Assembly (NCBI GenBank): GCA_934271085.1
Contig: CAKQQU010000017.1
Span: 1 to 28,563 of the forward strand
Reading direction: 5' to 3'
Source of the DNA: an uncultured Bacillota bacterium
Lineage (GTDB): Bacteria > Bacillota > Dehalobacteriia > UBA4068
Length of the DNA stretch: 28,563 bases
In this document: piece after piece, positions 6,290-14,431 of the stretch
Position numbering within the stretch: position 1 is the stretch's first letter
Layout of the letters: the number at the start of each line of letters is the position of its first letter
Position numbers and translations under genes: made by a program
The notes under the pieces: generated by a model
Database searches by the model: none
Told to the model about the DNA's origin: nothing
What the model saw: only the letters and a program-made list of their open reading frames with translations

Positions 6290-7216
6290 TTATTGCTGGG
6301 CAGCTATCTTTTCTTTGGCCGCCTGCAGATTAAGATTGGTTATGCTGCCATCTATCTTCTGGTTTTGTTCCAGCTTGTAAAGCAGATCATCCAAAGATTT
6401 CTGCGCTGCTTTTACTTCGTTGTTCGCTTCGTTCCAGGCTTTGTTAAGGGTCTGCATGCTTTCCAGTCGTGATTCAGCTTCCGCTATCTGGGCGTCCAGC
6501 TCAATGGATTCTTCCATATACCGCAGCTCGCTCTTCATCTGCTTAAGTTTTCTTTCGGCTTTTTCCGTATCGATGGGTTCGCCGGTTTCAGGATCCGGAG
6601 CCGCATTAGCGATCTGATTCCGCAGATCGCTTATGGCGTTTTCCTGTCTGCGTATATCAGCCTCATTCAGGCCGCTGTAACCTGTATCAGCCAGATCCTT
6701 TTTCAGTGATTTTATCTGGTTCTGCAGGGCTATAAGAGCCTCGTTGGAGGCTCCGCTGTTGGCGTCGCGTCTGGCTATGGCATCGTTCAGGGTCTGCTGA
6801 GCCGAGGCAATCTCCCTGTTATTATCATCGTATGCAGAATTGGCTTTTATCTGATCTATGCGATACTGCAGAGTCATTTCATCCAAGGTTTGTTTGGCAG
6901 CCCGCAGATCTTCGCTTTCTTCATCGCTCAGGGTCATAAGAACATCCCCTGCTGCCACTGTATCGCCTTCCCTGACATTGACGGTAGCTATTGTTCGGGT
7001 CTGGTCTATTTTTACTTCAAAAGCGGAATTGGCGGTGGCTGTGCCTGTTCCGCGTATTTTACCGCTGATGGCGCCGCTTTGGGCATAGCTGACAGCCACC
7101 TCAGGCAGAGAATGGTTCATTATTGTTCCGGAAAAGAAAGTGAGCAGCAGCATTACAGATAAAAATATGATAGCAGCGTTTTTGACCCACCCTCTGTGCA
7201 GTTTCTTTTCAGCCAT
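6290..7216 (-). CDS. N-terminal part of the HlyD/MacA-like membrane fusion protein
   Basis: 308 residues ending at an in-frame TAA. One N-terminal membrane anchor (about 13-30) is followed by the first half of the barrel-sandwich domain (about 50-100, VNVREGDTVAAGDVLMTLSD) and a long alpha-helical coiled-coil hairpin (about 100-300). The second half of the adaptor continues in the same frame beyond the stop (to 5675), giving about 513 residues if the stop is read through, a normal family length. AGGAGGT stands nine bases before the ATG. Adaptors of this kind join an inner-membrane pump to an envelope exit or, in Gram-positives, act with MacB-like permeases. Here it lies within a sugar-importer operon. 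As written, the protein would be truncated. Confidence 0.75.
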   Translation of the reverse strand: MAEKKLHRGWVKNAAIIFLSVMLLLTFFSGTIMNHSLPEVAVSYAQSGAISGKIRGTGTATANSAFEVKIDQTRTIATVNVREGDTVAAGDVLMTLSDEESEDLRAAKQTLDEMTLQYRIDQIKANSAYDDNNREIASAQQTLNDAIARRDANSGASNEALIALQNQIKSLKKDLADTGYSGLNEADIRRQENAISDLRNQIANAAPDPETGEPIDTEKAERKLKQMKSELRYMEESIELDAQIAEAESRLESMQTLNKAWNEANNEVKAAQKSLDDLLYKLEQNQKIDGSITNLNLQAAKEKIAAQQ

Positions 7217-7263
7217 AAGTATTTGACCTCCTAAAAATATGTTGAACTATACAGGTCCGTTAT

Positions 7264-8154
7264 TTATCCTTTTACGGAACCGGAGTGAGTGATTCCCTCT
7301 ACAAGGTATTCTTCTCCGTGGAGGAAAAGCAGCAGCGGCGGTATCATATATATTGTGGCTACCGCAAATGCCAGTCCTACCTCGCCGGTGTTGATTGTGG
7401 AAAGGTAAACCGAAAGAGGTTGCTTTTCCGTATCAGAGAGCAGTACTATAGGCTGCTCTACCATGTTCCAGTAATCAATAAAAACCAGAATAGCTATTGA
7501 ATAGAGGGCGCTGCGGCATTGAGGAAGACAGATTTTACGGAAAATCCGCCATTCGCTGGCTCCGTCAAGTTTGGCAGCTTCTATCAGGGAAACTGGTATT
7601 CGCTTCATGAATTTGGTCAACAGGAATACCGAGAAAGGAGCGAAAATGCCCGGCAGGATAATTGACCAGCGTGTGTCCAGAAGCCCTGTCCAATCAGCTA
7701 CCAGATAGTTGGGGACCAGCATTACCTGATAGGGCATAAGCATGAGAATAATATATATAAAGAACAGCAAAGTACGAAAACGGCTGTTATAGCGCATAAA
7801 GCTGTAGGCAGCCAATGCAGCAATACCCACCTGACCCAGCACAATGGGAACTACCAGAATAACGGAGTTCCAGAATTTAAGCAGATAATCAGGGCTTTTC
7901 AGCAATACTGTTTCGTACTGGCTGAAATCTACCATATCGGGGATGAACTTGAGATTGACTTTTTCCGCCATAAATGTAGTGGTCTTGCCCCCGGAAAGGG
8001 AAGAGAATACGCTGCCGTAATTGGCGGTAAGTTCTGTTTGGGACATGAAAGAGTTGGTTATGGTAAGAATTGTCGGCAGCAGGAAGGCGATGGCAAAAAA
8101 TGCAGCCAGCAGAGTCAGGACGCCGGTGCTGAGATACCGCTTTTTATTTATCAT
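7264..8154 (-). CDS. Carbohydrate ABC transporter permease, MalG-like
   Basis: 296 aa, six predicted membrane segments. The cytoplasmic EAA loop is clear (EAAKLDGASEWRIFRKICLP, about residues 190-210), the site that docks onto the ATPase. An extracytoplasmic insertion follows the first membrane segment, as is usual for the MalG/CUT1 subfamily. The start codon overlaps the stop codon of the MalF-like gene (ATGA), so the two permeases are translationally coupled. It should form the membrane channel with the MalF-like protein and use the UgpC-like ATPase at 3355-4440. Confidence 0.92.
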   Translation of the reverse strand: MINKKRYLSTGVLTLLAAFFAIAFLLPTILTITNSFMSQTELTANYGSVFSSLSGGKTTTFMAEKVNLKFIPDMVDFSQYETVLLKSPDYLLKFWNSVILVVPIVLGQVGIAALAAYSFMRYNSRFRTLLFFIYIILMLMPYQVMLVPNYLVADWTGLLDTRWSIILPGIFAPFSVFLLTKFMKRIPVSLIEAAKLDGASEWRIFRKICLPQCRSALYSIAILVFIDYWNMVEQPIVLLSDTEKQPLSVYLSTINTGEVGLAFAVATIYMIPPLLLFLHGEEYLVEGITHSGSVKG

Positions 8155-9098
8155 CCTTCCACATCCTTTCCGAACTTATCTTCAGCTATAAATAGCAGAC
8201 CGATTATGAATACCATGGCTATGGCCATTATCAGGGCGGCAGCCGATAATCTTTGATAATCCAAAGATTCAAATGTATTATTCATAAAGTGCTGCAGCAG
8301 ATAAAGACTGTTATACGGATAGCTGCCGGTAAGCAGATAGACCTCGCGGAATACCTTGAAAGAATTGATCAGGGAAAGAATGGTTACAAAAAGAATGGTA
8401 GGGGAGAGAAAGCGCAGTTTGATATGGACAAACTTGAACCAGGGGCTGGCTCCTTCCAGATCCGCCATTTCCAGCAGATCCCTGGGAATATTGGCCAGGC
8501 CTGCCATGAAAAGTATCATATTGTATCCAAGATTTTTCCAAAGGAAAAGTGCCACTACCACCAGTTGGCTGTAGTCGGATTTAAGCCAGTCTATCGGGGC
8601 GCTTCCGAAAATGGCCAGGAAATCATTGAGTACTCCGTTATAGTGAAAAATAACCTGCCAGATTAGTACGACAGAAGCCACCGGTACCATCATGGGAGAA
8701 AGAAAGAAGGTACGGAACTGGCTTTTTAAGGGGATGCGGCTTTCTAGCAGCGCAGCCAGGGCCATGGCCAGGATAACCGCCAGCGGAACCGCGACTGCGG
8801 AGAATGTAAAGGTATTGGTCAGGGCTGTTTTAAAAGCGCTGTTATGAAAAAGGGCGATGAAATTATCCAGGAAAACAAAATTGTGGCTAAGGGGATTATC
8901 TATCAGGGAATAATAACATACCACCAGCATTGGCAAAAGGAAAAATATTCCTACGCCCAGCAGGCTCGGCCAGAGAAAGGCCGAGCCTGCCAGACGTTCT
9001 TTACGTGCCAAAGACATTTTCTTTTCCGGATTTGGCAATTTGTTATTGATTTTTTTTGCTTTTGCCCGCAGGGCATTTAAAGAAAAGTTTATTTTCAT
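8151..9098 (-). CDS. Carbohydrate ABC transporter permease, MalF/UgpA-like
   Basis: 315 aa with a basic cytoplasmic N-terminus of about 35 residues and six predicted membrane segments. The EAA-type loop reads LLEMADLEGASPWFKFVHIK (about residues 205-225). It is the first permease gene after the solute-binding lipoprotein and overlaps the MalG-like gene by four bases. It belongs to the binding-protein-dependent permease family, CUT1 type, which imports oligosaccharides or other polyols. The substrate cannot be read from the sequence. Confidence 0.92.
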   Translation of the reverse strand: MKINFSLNALRAKAKKINNKLPNPEKKMSLARKERLAGSAFLWPSLLGVGIFFLLPMLVVCYYSLIDNPLSHNFVFLDNFIALFHNSAFKTALTNTFTFSAVAVPLAVILAMALAALLESRIPLKSQFRTFFLSPMMVPVASVVLIWQVIFHYNGVLNDFLAIFGSAPIDWLKSDYSQLVVVALFLWKNLGYNMILFMAGLANIPRDLLEMADLEGASPWFKFVHIKLRFLSPTILFVTILSLINSFKVFREVYLLTGSYPYNSLYLLQHFMNNTFESLDYQRLSAAALIMAIAMVFIIGLLFIAEDKFGKDVEG

Positions 9099-9174
9099 CT
9101 ATTTGATCCTTAAAAATGGGACAAATACAAAACGCTGCCTGGTAAACAGAAATTACATAACTTTTTGATAAGCT

Positions 9175-11517
9175 TTAGCGCTGCTCGTTAACATAGGTGC
9201 TGATTCTGTTCTGAATCAGTTCGGCGGTTTCCTGAGCGGATTTTACACCGGAGAAGAAAGCGCCGGTTTCTTCGGAAATGATGGAGAACATTTTTTCATC
9301 ATATTTGAATGTCTTGGTAGTGTTGTTGATAACATCCATTATCTGATCGTAATTAGCCTGATCCAGGGGTTTGATTTTTACAGTGATATTGTCCCAGCCC
9401 CATTCGTTGCCGGTAACGGGATAAATGGTATCACCGTACTCGTCAACATATTCTTCTGTAGCCATTGCCTTGGTTACCAGATACTGGAAGGCGTCTTTGT
9501 TGGTGGGGAAGCCATACCAGATATTATTATGCTGATAGTCTTTGCTCAACAATATGCGCACAAAGGACCATGCTGCATCTTTGTTTTTGCATTTGCTGGA
9601 TATGGATATGGTATTGTTCAGGGCTGCTACATGCCCTACGCCGTTGCTGGTGGGGAAGCCGATATAAGTTACTTCGCCGCCAAACATTGCCTTATATATC
9701 TGGTATTCATTGAAATCTGCAAGAGATATGGGATAAAGCAAAACTTTACCGGTCTGGATCAAGGTCGCTTCACTTTCCATTTCCTCATCATAATTGATTT
9801 CCTTGGGGAAGGTTTTGGCAAATTCCAGCAGTTCTATGAAGTCCTGGGAATTAAAATTACATTCGCCGGTTTGCCAGTTCACAAAACTGTCCATATCAAC
9901 GGCGCACATATAATTCAGTATGCTATTCTGATCAACATAGGCGAAAGCTGACGCTTCAGGATGCTGGTCCAGCAAATCTAAAAGGTCTTTCAGAGTCCAT
10001 CCGGGGGTATCCCCCACCATACTGGTTGCACCCATGACTGTGGTAATGGAAAAGCTGGGAGACACGGTGTAGAGCTTGCCGTCAGTTTCCATAGCCTGCA
10101 GCATCAGCAGTTTGTCCCGGCTAAGCTCGCTGTCGTTATCAATATAGGTATAAAGATCCTCAAGCAGGCCTTTGGCAGCATACTGCTGTATAGGCATATC
10201 AGAGTTGACGCAGATAATATCCGGCACTTTGCCGGTGATGATTTCAGTAGAAAGCTTGGTTATTCCCGCACTATAATCTTCCTCGGTGTTGAATTCGGAA
10301 TAATCGGTTACCTGAATGCGGTAATCGGGATTAGAACGGTTGAATTTGATTATCTGGGACCTGATATTGCTGTCCAGCCACATGGCCGCCAGGGTTATCG
10401 TTTCCTTTTCCGCTATTTCAGAGCGGTCATGTTTGCTCATTACTGCCAGTTGGATGCTGTTGGCAGAGCTGGTGTAGCTGTAATCATTGATGGTGGCGAT
10501 GATGCGTCCATCGTTCAGGGGCAGGATAGAGCCCATATTGTTGCTGTCTATATCGGAATCTATCCAGTTTATCAGTTTAACGCTTTCCTGCTTGCTTACA
10601 TTGTAGCCAAACAGATTGTTGCTGTCCTGATAATAGACATCGTATTCGCCGCCGCCGTTAAATAAATTGTAGGCCCGGTTGGGGAGGGAAATGGCTTCGC
10701 CAAAAGATTTGGATTCCAGATCAACCTTTTTCAGCTCCAATCCTTCGTTCCCCCAGCCGTAGGCGGCCACGCTGCCATCGGAAAGCAGGAGTACATTGCC
10801 GATGCCGCCGTCAGAAGTAATATCGAAGCTGGCTTGGCCGCCGCTGAGTATTACCTTCAGCCCGGTGTCATTGCAGGCCAGATAGATATTGCCTGTATCA
10901 TCCACCTGCATCTGGCTGATGTAAAAGTATTCTCCCGTATTTGCCGTATTTTGCAGGGAGGAGATATCTATACGCTGCAGCTCTTTGCCGGTGAGATCCA
11001 GCTGCCGCACAAAGTTTTGGCTGCCGCCGTCCTGCCAGTTGCCCTGAGCGTCATAACTGTAATAATTAACATTTTCGCAGATCCACAAGGTGTTGTCGGC
11101 AGTAGATCTTAATGAAACTATGCTGTTGTTGGCATGCATATTCCCTTCCTGGGAAACAATGCTTTCATAGTTGGTAAGAGTCTCATAACCGCTGCCGTCC
11201 AAATTGACCTTGCTCAATTTATAGCCATAAAGGTCGTACATGCCTTCCCAGTAATTGTCATCGCCGGGCTTTGGATCATTGGGCAGGGGTTCCTGAGTGC
11301 TGATCTTGCCATATTCGCAGAAGTAGATTGTATCGTCTATGCAGCACATATTATCCATTGAACTGATAGATTTGGGCATATCCACATAGTCTGCGATATA
11401 AATGAATGATGGCAGATTGGCCGAGTTCTGATCTCCTTTGCCGCAGCCGCTGCAAATGACAAGCGCGGATAGCAGCATTGTTGCCAGGCATAACAAAAGT
11501 AGTTTTTTGCGTTTCAT
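9175..11517 (-). CDS. Large solute-binding lipoprotein with an N-terminal propeller-like region
   Basis: 780 aa, nearly twice the usual size of a sugar-binding protein (about 420-450). A lipoprotein signal (MKRKKLLLL..., lipidation Cys25 in CSGC, an unusual Cys at -3) is followed by about 350 residues of short beta-rich repeats with DxxGNIYLA, LSDGSVAAY and LNDGRIIAT signatures, like a seven-bladed or similar propeller. From about residue 380 it is a typical family 1 extracellular binding protein (TITLAAMWLDSNIRSQIIKF... then VPDIICVNSD). It is first in the ABC operon and should deliver substrate to the MalF/MalG permeases. AAGGAG lies seven bases before the ATG. The role of the propeller is unknown. 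Confidence 0.88.
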   Translation of the reverse strand: MKRKKLLLLCLATMLLSALVICSGCGKGDQNSANLPSFIYIADYVDMPKSISSMDNMCCIDDTIYFCEYGKISTQEPLPNDPKPGDDNYWEGMYDLYGYKLSKVNLDGSGYETLTNYESIVSQEGNMHANNSIVSLRSTADNTLWICENVNYYSYDAQGNWQDGGSQNFVRQLDLTGKELQRIDISSLQNTANTGEYFYISQMQVDDTGNIYLACNDTGLKVILSGGQASFDITSDGGIGNVLLLSDGSVAAYGWGNEGLELKKVDLESKSFGEAISLPNRAYNLFNGGGEYDVYYQDSNNLFGYNVSKQESVKLINWIDSDIDSNNMGSILPLNDGRIIATINDYSYTSSANSIQLAVMSKHDRSEIAEKETITLAAMWLDSNIRSQIIKFNRSNPDYRIQVTDYSEFNTEEDYSAGITKLSTEIITGKVPDIICVNSDMPIQQYAAKGLLEDLYTYIDNDSELSRDKLLMLQAMETDGKLYTVSPSFSITTVMGATSMVGDTPGWTLKDLLDLLDQHPEASAFAYVDQNSILNYMCAVDMDSFVNWQTGECNFNSQDFIELLEFAKTFPKEINYDEEMESEATLIQTGKVLLYPISLADFNEYQIYKAMFGGEVTYIGFPTSNGVGHVAALNNTISISSKCKNKDAAWSFVRILLSKDYQHNNIWYGFPTNKDAFQYLVTKAMATEEYVDEYGDTIYPVTGNEWGWDNITVKIKPLDQANYDQIMDVINNTTKTFKYDEKMFSIISEETGAFFSGVKSAQETAELIQNRISTYVNEQR

Positions 11518-11569
11518 GGTTGGTCTCCTTTTTGTTTTTTATTTAAATTGCCATAATAAAGCATTAAAC

Positions 11570-11590
11570 TGTACTATTTAGCTTAGTACA
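11570..11590. promoter_or_regulatory. Operator-like palindrome at the ABC operon start site
   Basis: TGTACTA (11570-11576), a 7-nt spacer, TAGTACA (11584-11590). It lies directly downstream of the -10 box, over the predicted transcription start, a normal place for a repressor site. No regulator gene is present in the window. Confidence 0.5.
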
Positions 11591-11595
11591 CTTGA

Positions 11596-11624
11596 AGTTT
11601 AGCGCAACCCGTGTTTCATGTCAA
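11596..11624 (-). promoter_or_regulatory. Sigma-A promoter of the ABC operon
   Basis: On the minus strand, TTGACA (11624-11619), a 17-nt spacer and TAAACT (11601-11596). The start is predicted near 11589, about 70 nt before the ATG at 11517. It is the only clear promoter seen for the six-gene operon. Confidence 0.75.
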
Positions 11625-11723
11625 TGGGAAAGGGCTCTTTGTCGAAAAATTAATAATATCTTAAAGAGCGCTTGGCTTGGCTGTTTAACCCTTATGATTT
11701 TTCCGGTAATATATGGTACTGTA

Positions 11724-11756
11724 TAAAAAAATCTTGTATTTGTCGTATATATACAA
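11724..11756 (-). terminator. Weak terminator after the methyltransferase gene
   Basis: On the minus strand, TTGTAT and ATACAA form a 6-bp AT-rich stem around an 11-nt loop, followed by GA and seven T. It lies about 40 bases past the methyltransferase stop codon. The stem is weak. Confidence 0.4.
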
Positions 11757-11795
11757 TTTCAAGGTAAAATAGATTATTTCTTACTGATATTACGC

Positions 11796-12524
11796 TTATT
11801 TGACACACCAGGTCACATTATAGCGCTTAATGTTGGGCAGCCATGCTCCCCGGGGTTTATTTACAGTATTTTGCTGCAGTCTGGCAGCAAGTAGCTGCAG
11901 ATCGCGTACGCCGCTTTTATTGGAAATGAATTTAAGCAGCGTTTTATCCCCGGGATCGTAAAAGCAACCGAAATCGCAGGAAATTTCAAAACTGTTGAGA
12001 GTCAGCCCTCTGCTGTCTGCAGCTTTTTGCAGATTGCTTTCCATATCATTGATTTGCCAAATATGCTTTTTGGCGAAGGCTGGCAGTCCTTCCGTACCGA
12101 ATTCGCAGGGTTGAGCTCCGGCATGCCTTACAAATAAGGCAACCTTTTTCCCAAGATCGAGCATTCTCCCCAGCACGGCTTCACTTTCCGTACCCTGATA
12201 AAAACAGCAGGCCGCTACAGCCAGATCTGCCGCCGGAAGACTGGTTTCCAGCAGATCGCCGCAGATAATGTTCAGTTTATCCCGTTGTTCCCCGGCTCTG
12301 TTTTTTAAAGCTGTAAGAGCTGTTTCGGACATATCGCAGGCAGTTACCTGCCAGCCGCGCTCAAGTCCCCAAAGCGCATAAGCACCCGGGCCGCAGCAGA
12401 TATCCAGTAAACTGTGGCATCCGGAAAGGGAATCGGCCAGCCTGTCCATTATCAATGAGGGATATTCTCCATAGCGTATCCCTTCATAATAGTATTTAAG
12501 TTCATTATCCTGCCAGCAGCTCAT
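11796..12524 (-). CDS. SAM-dependent methyltransferase (class I, UbiE-like fold)
   Basis: 242 aa. Motif I is LLDICCGPGAYAL (about residues 39-51, binding the methionine part of SAM), the acidic residue after strand 2 is in VTACDMSE (about 60-67), and motif II-like ICGDLLE follows. The substrate is not evident. The C-terminal half has several Cys residues and no fused domain. A TTGACA-17-TACACT promoter stands 50-80 bases upstream, so it is a single-gene unit divergent from the Cys/His-rich protein. The start is preceded by GAGGTG at a short distance. Confidence 0.8.
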   Translation of the reverse strand: MSCWQDNELKYYYEGIRYGEYPSLIMDRLADSLSGCHSLLDICCGPGAYALWGLERGWQVTACDMSETALTALKNRAGEQRDKLNIICGDLLETSLPAADLAVAACCFYQGTESEAVLGRMLDLGKKVALFVRHAGAQPCEFGTEGLPAFAKKHIWQINDMESNLQKAADSRGLTLNSFEISCDFGCFYDPGDKTLLKFISNKSGVRDLQLLAARLQQNTVNKPRGAWLPNIKRYNVTWCVK

Positions 12525-12575
12525 GGGCGCACCTCATTAAGATCATATTTCATTATTGTTTGTAAATATAAAATA

Positions 12576-12604
12576 AGTGTAGCTGGCAGGGGGCTTTTTG
12601 TCAA
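12576..12604 (-). promoter_or_regulatory. Sigma-A promoter of the methyltransferase gene
   Basis: On the minus strand, TTGACA (12604-12599), a 17-nt spacer and TACACT (12581-12576). It is only 18 bases from the divergent motif at 12623. Confidence 0.7.
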
Positions 12605-12622
12605 TATGTGTACGAACCATGA

Positions 12623-12651
12623 ACCCTTTGTCCTCCCGGGCATATTATATA
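12623..12651 (+). promoter_or_regulatory. Sigma-K-like promoter of the Cys/His-rich gene
   Basis: ACCCTTTG (12623-12630), ten bases, then CATATTATATA. AC-N16-CATATTATA fits the Bacillus sigma-K consensus AC-N16/17-CATANNNTA exactly. The predicted start is about 25 nt before the ATG, with the ribosome site inside the transcript. The same motif at the same spacing occurs at 2053-2081. If correct, this gene is switched on late in the mother cell during sporulation. Confidence 0.55.
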
Positions 12652-12679
12652 AAAGAGCTTTATGAAAGGAGCTGAGTAT

Positions 12680-13273
12680 ATGAGTAGTTTTATTGATCGC
12701 TGCGGTAATTGTAGTTGTGAATCGTTTGTATTTAGTGGTTTTAGACGTTGCGTTCAGCCCTGCTTTATCTGCGTGCCTTTTTCCTGTTCTCAGAATTCCT
12801 GTCGTCCTTTCCGCTGTTCTGTATGCAGGGAGGATATGTGCTGCCGGACACATAGGAACCATTGCCATGAGCATGTGGACCATTGCCATGAGTATGAGCA
12901 TAACTGCCATGAGCATGAGCATCAATGCGTTTGTGTAGATGTTGGCAACTCTACCGTCGCCGGCGAGCGGTTATGTATTACCAAGGAGCTTTGCACGCTT
13001 CTGCGGCTGCCTCCTTACCGCTGCATCAAAAGAATTTGTGTGGAGATCAAAGAAGTTTGCTGCAAACATAATTGTCTGCGTATTATTTTGAAAGTAAGGA
13101 TCTTTTTTGTGGATAAATGCGGTGATGACAGGGAGTGTTCGCAGGTGGTAGGCAATACCTGCTGTGATATAGCCTGCTGCCATGAGCCTGAGGTGGAGTT
13201 GTGCGATGACCCGGAATATGAAATAAGCGGCTGCAGCCTGCGTTTGAAAATAAAAGTAAAGATCTGCTGCTGA
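12680..13273 (+). CDS. Cys/His-rich protein with a tandem CHExxH-type repeat
   Basis: 197 aa with 34 cysteines and 12 histidines. The N-terminal third is Cys-rich. Residues 61-81 hold three 7-residue repeats (HCHEHVD, HCHEYEH, NCHEHEH), encoded by three 21-nt DNA repeats. The C-terminal half alternates beta-like hydrophobic stretches with CC pairs and ends in CC. The frame opens at 12662, but AAGGAG sits eight bases before the ATG at 12680. No signal peptide. The composition resembles spore-coat or exosporium Cys-rich proteins, and the His/Cys repeat suggests metal binding; both are inference. The sigma-K-like promoter supports the first. Confidence 0.8.
   Translation: MSSFIDRCGNCSCESFVFSGFRRCVQPCFICVPFSCSQNSCRPFRCSVCREDMCCRTHRNHCHEHVDHCHEYEHNCHEHEHQCVCVDVGNSTVAGERLCITKELCTLLRLPPYRCIKRICVEIKEVCCKHNCLRIILKVRIFFVDKCGDDRECSQVVGNTCCDIACCHEPEVELCDDPEYEISGCSLRLKIKVKICC
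12860..12922 (+). repeat. Three 21-nt tandem repeats inside the Cys/His-rich gene
   Basis: Units 12860-12880, 12881-12901 and 12902-12922 share TGCCATGAG at the same offset and differ at a few bases. They keep the reading frame and encode xCHExxx heptads, so copy number can change without breaking the gene. Confidence 0.8.
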
Positions 13274-13315
13274 TACCGGAGTATCGATACGGATGTTTAT
13301 AGCTGCTGTGCCTGA

Positions 13316-13349
13316 AAAATACCGGCCTCCCTTGGGAGGCCGGTATTTG
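13316..13349. terminator. Bidirectional terminator between convergent genes
   Basis: AAATACCGGCCTCCC (13317-13331), loop TT, GGGAGGCCGGTATTT (13334-13348): a 15-bp stem. On the minus strand it ends in ATTTTTC, serving the DMT transporter gene; on the plus strand the T-run is short. Confidence 0.85.
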
Positions 13350-13383
13350 CCGTATAGCCGTATATCTGAAACCTTTTTTCAGC

Positions 13384-14277
13384 TTAGGGTCGCATTTTTT
13401 TGGCGGCCCGGTTATCCAGAATTACGGAGGCTATGATACAGGTCAGCAGAATAGCCGCACCAATAAATTTGCGGGTGCCAAAACCTTCGTTAAGCATCAG
13501 ATAGCCGAATAAAGAGCCCCAGATAGCCTCGCTCATCATTAAAATAGAGGTAGTCATCGGCGAGAGGATGCTCTGCACCCATGTTTGGATAAGGTAGCAG
13601 GCAATGGAGGGAAATACTGCGCAGTACGCCAGAGAACCTATTATGGAAGGGGTGAAACTGGCGGCAGTAGGGGGTGCCTCAAAAATAATCGCCAGTAAGG
13701 TATTTACCAAAGATACCATAAACAGTTGCAGCAGAGTCAGCAGGAACGGATCGTGCCTGCTGCTTAAAGAGCCCAGCATGGTCATATGAACAGCAAACAA
13801 AAATGCGCAGGCTATTGTCCAGATATCGCCGCTGGCTATAGTGAGCGTATCGCTCAGGGAGAAAACCGCCAGGCCGGCCAGGGTGGCTGCTGCTATCAGA
13901 AAATTGACGCCTCTGATTTTTTTACCGCTGCCCCATACCAAAAAGGGAACTATCACCACATAGGTAGCTGTGATAAAAGCATTGTTGGCTGTGCTGGTAT
14001 ACATCAGGCCTATGGTCTGGGTGGTATAGGCCAGCGCTACCGGCAGTCCCAGTAGTAAGCCGTCTTTCAGCAGGTTGCGGTTCAGTTTTTTCAGTCTGGG
14101 AAGGCAGATGACGAGCATGATCAGGGTCGCCGCCAGAAAGCGGATGCCCAGAAACCACAGGGGCGTAAAAGCCTGAAGGGATATTTTAAGGATGGGGAAA
14201 GAAGTGCCCCATATCATAGTAGCCAGCAGCAAGCAGCTTACTGCAGCGGCTCTTTTGCTTTTAGCGGATTTTATCAT
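13384..14277 (-). CDS. DMT-superfamily transporter (EamA family)
   Basis: 297 aa, ten predicted membrane segments forming two EamA repeats (about residues 12-145 and 155-290). Hallmarks include ATMIWGTSFPILKISL in the first helix and MSEAIWGSLFGYLMLNE in the second repeat. Family members export amino acids, metabolites or drugs; no substrate can be assigned. The start has a weak ribosome site (AGGAT). A TTGACA-17-TACAAT promoter lies about 80-107 bases upstream. It is a single-gene unit. Confidence 0.9.
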   Translation of the reverse strand: MIKSAKSKRAAAVSCLLLATMIWGTSFPILKISLQAFTPLWFLGIRFLAATLIMLVICLPRLKKLNRNLLKDGLLLGLPVALAYTTQTIGLMYTSTANNAFITATYVVIVPFLVWGSGKKIRGVNFLIAAATLAGLAVFSLSDTLTIASGDIWTIACAFLFAVHMTMLGSLSSRHDPFLLTLLQLFMVSLVNTLLAIIFEAPPTAASFTPSIIGSLAYCAVFPSIACYLIQTWVQSILSPMTTSILMMSEAIWGSLFGYLMLNEGFGTRKFIGAAILLTCIIASVILDNRAAKKMRP

Positions 14278-14355
14278 GGTTATATCCTGTTCTTTGGAGT
14301 AGTTGCCGATACGGAGATTTACAGCTTTAAATTACTTTTCAATGCATAATGGAAC

Positions 14356-14384
14356 ATTGTATCTTTTCCGTATTCTTTTGTCAA
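14356..14384 (-). promoter_or_regulatory. Sigma-A promoter of the DMT transporter gene
   Basis: On the minus strand, TTGACA (14384-14379), a 17-nt spacer and TACAAT (14361-14356), giving a leader of about 70 nt. One of the best promoter matches in the window. Confidence 0.75.
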
Positions 14385-14431
14385 CATCCAGCATATATAT
14401 TGTATCATATGGTCAAATGTGGGTGAAAGCG

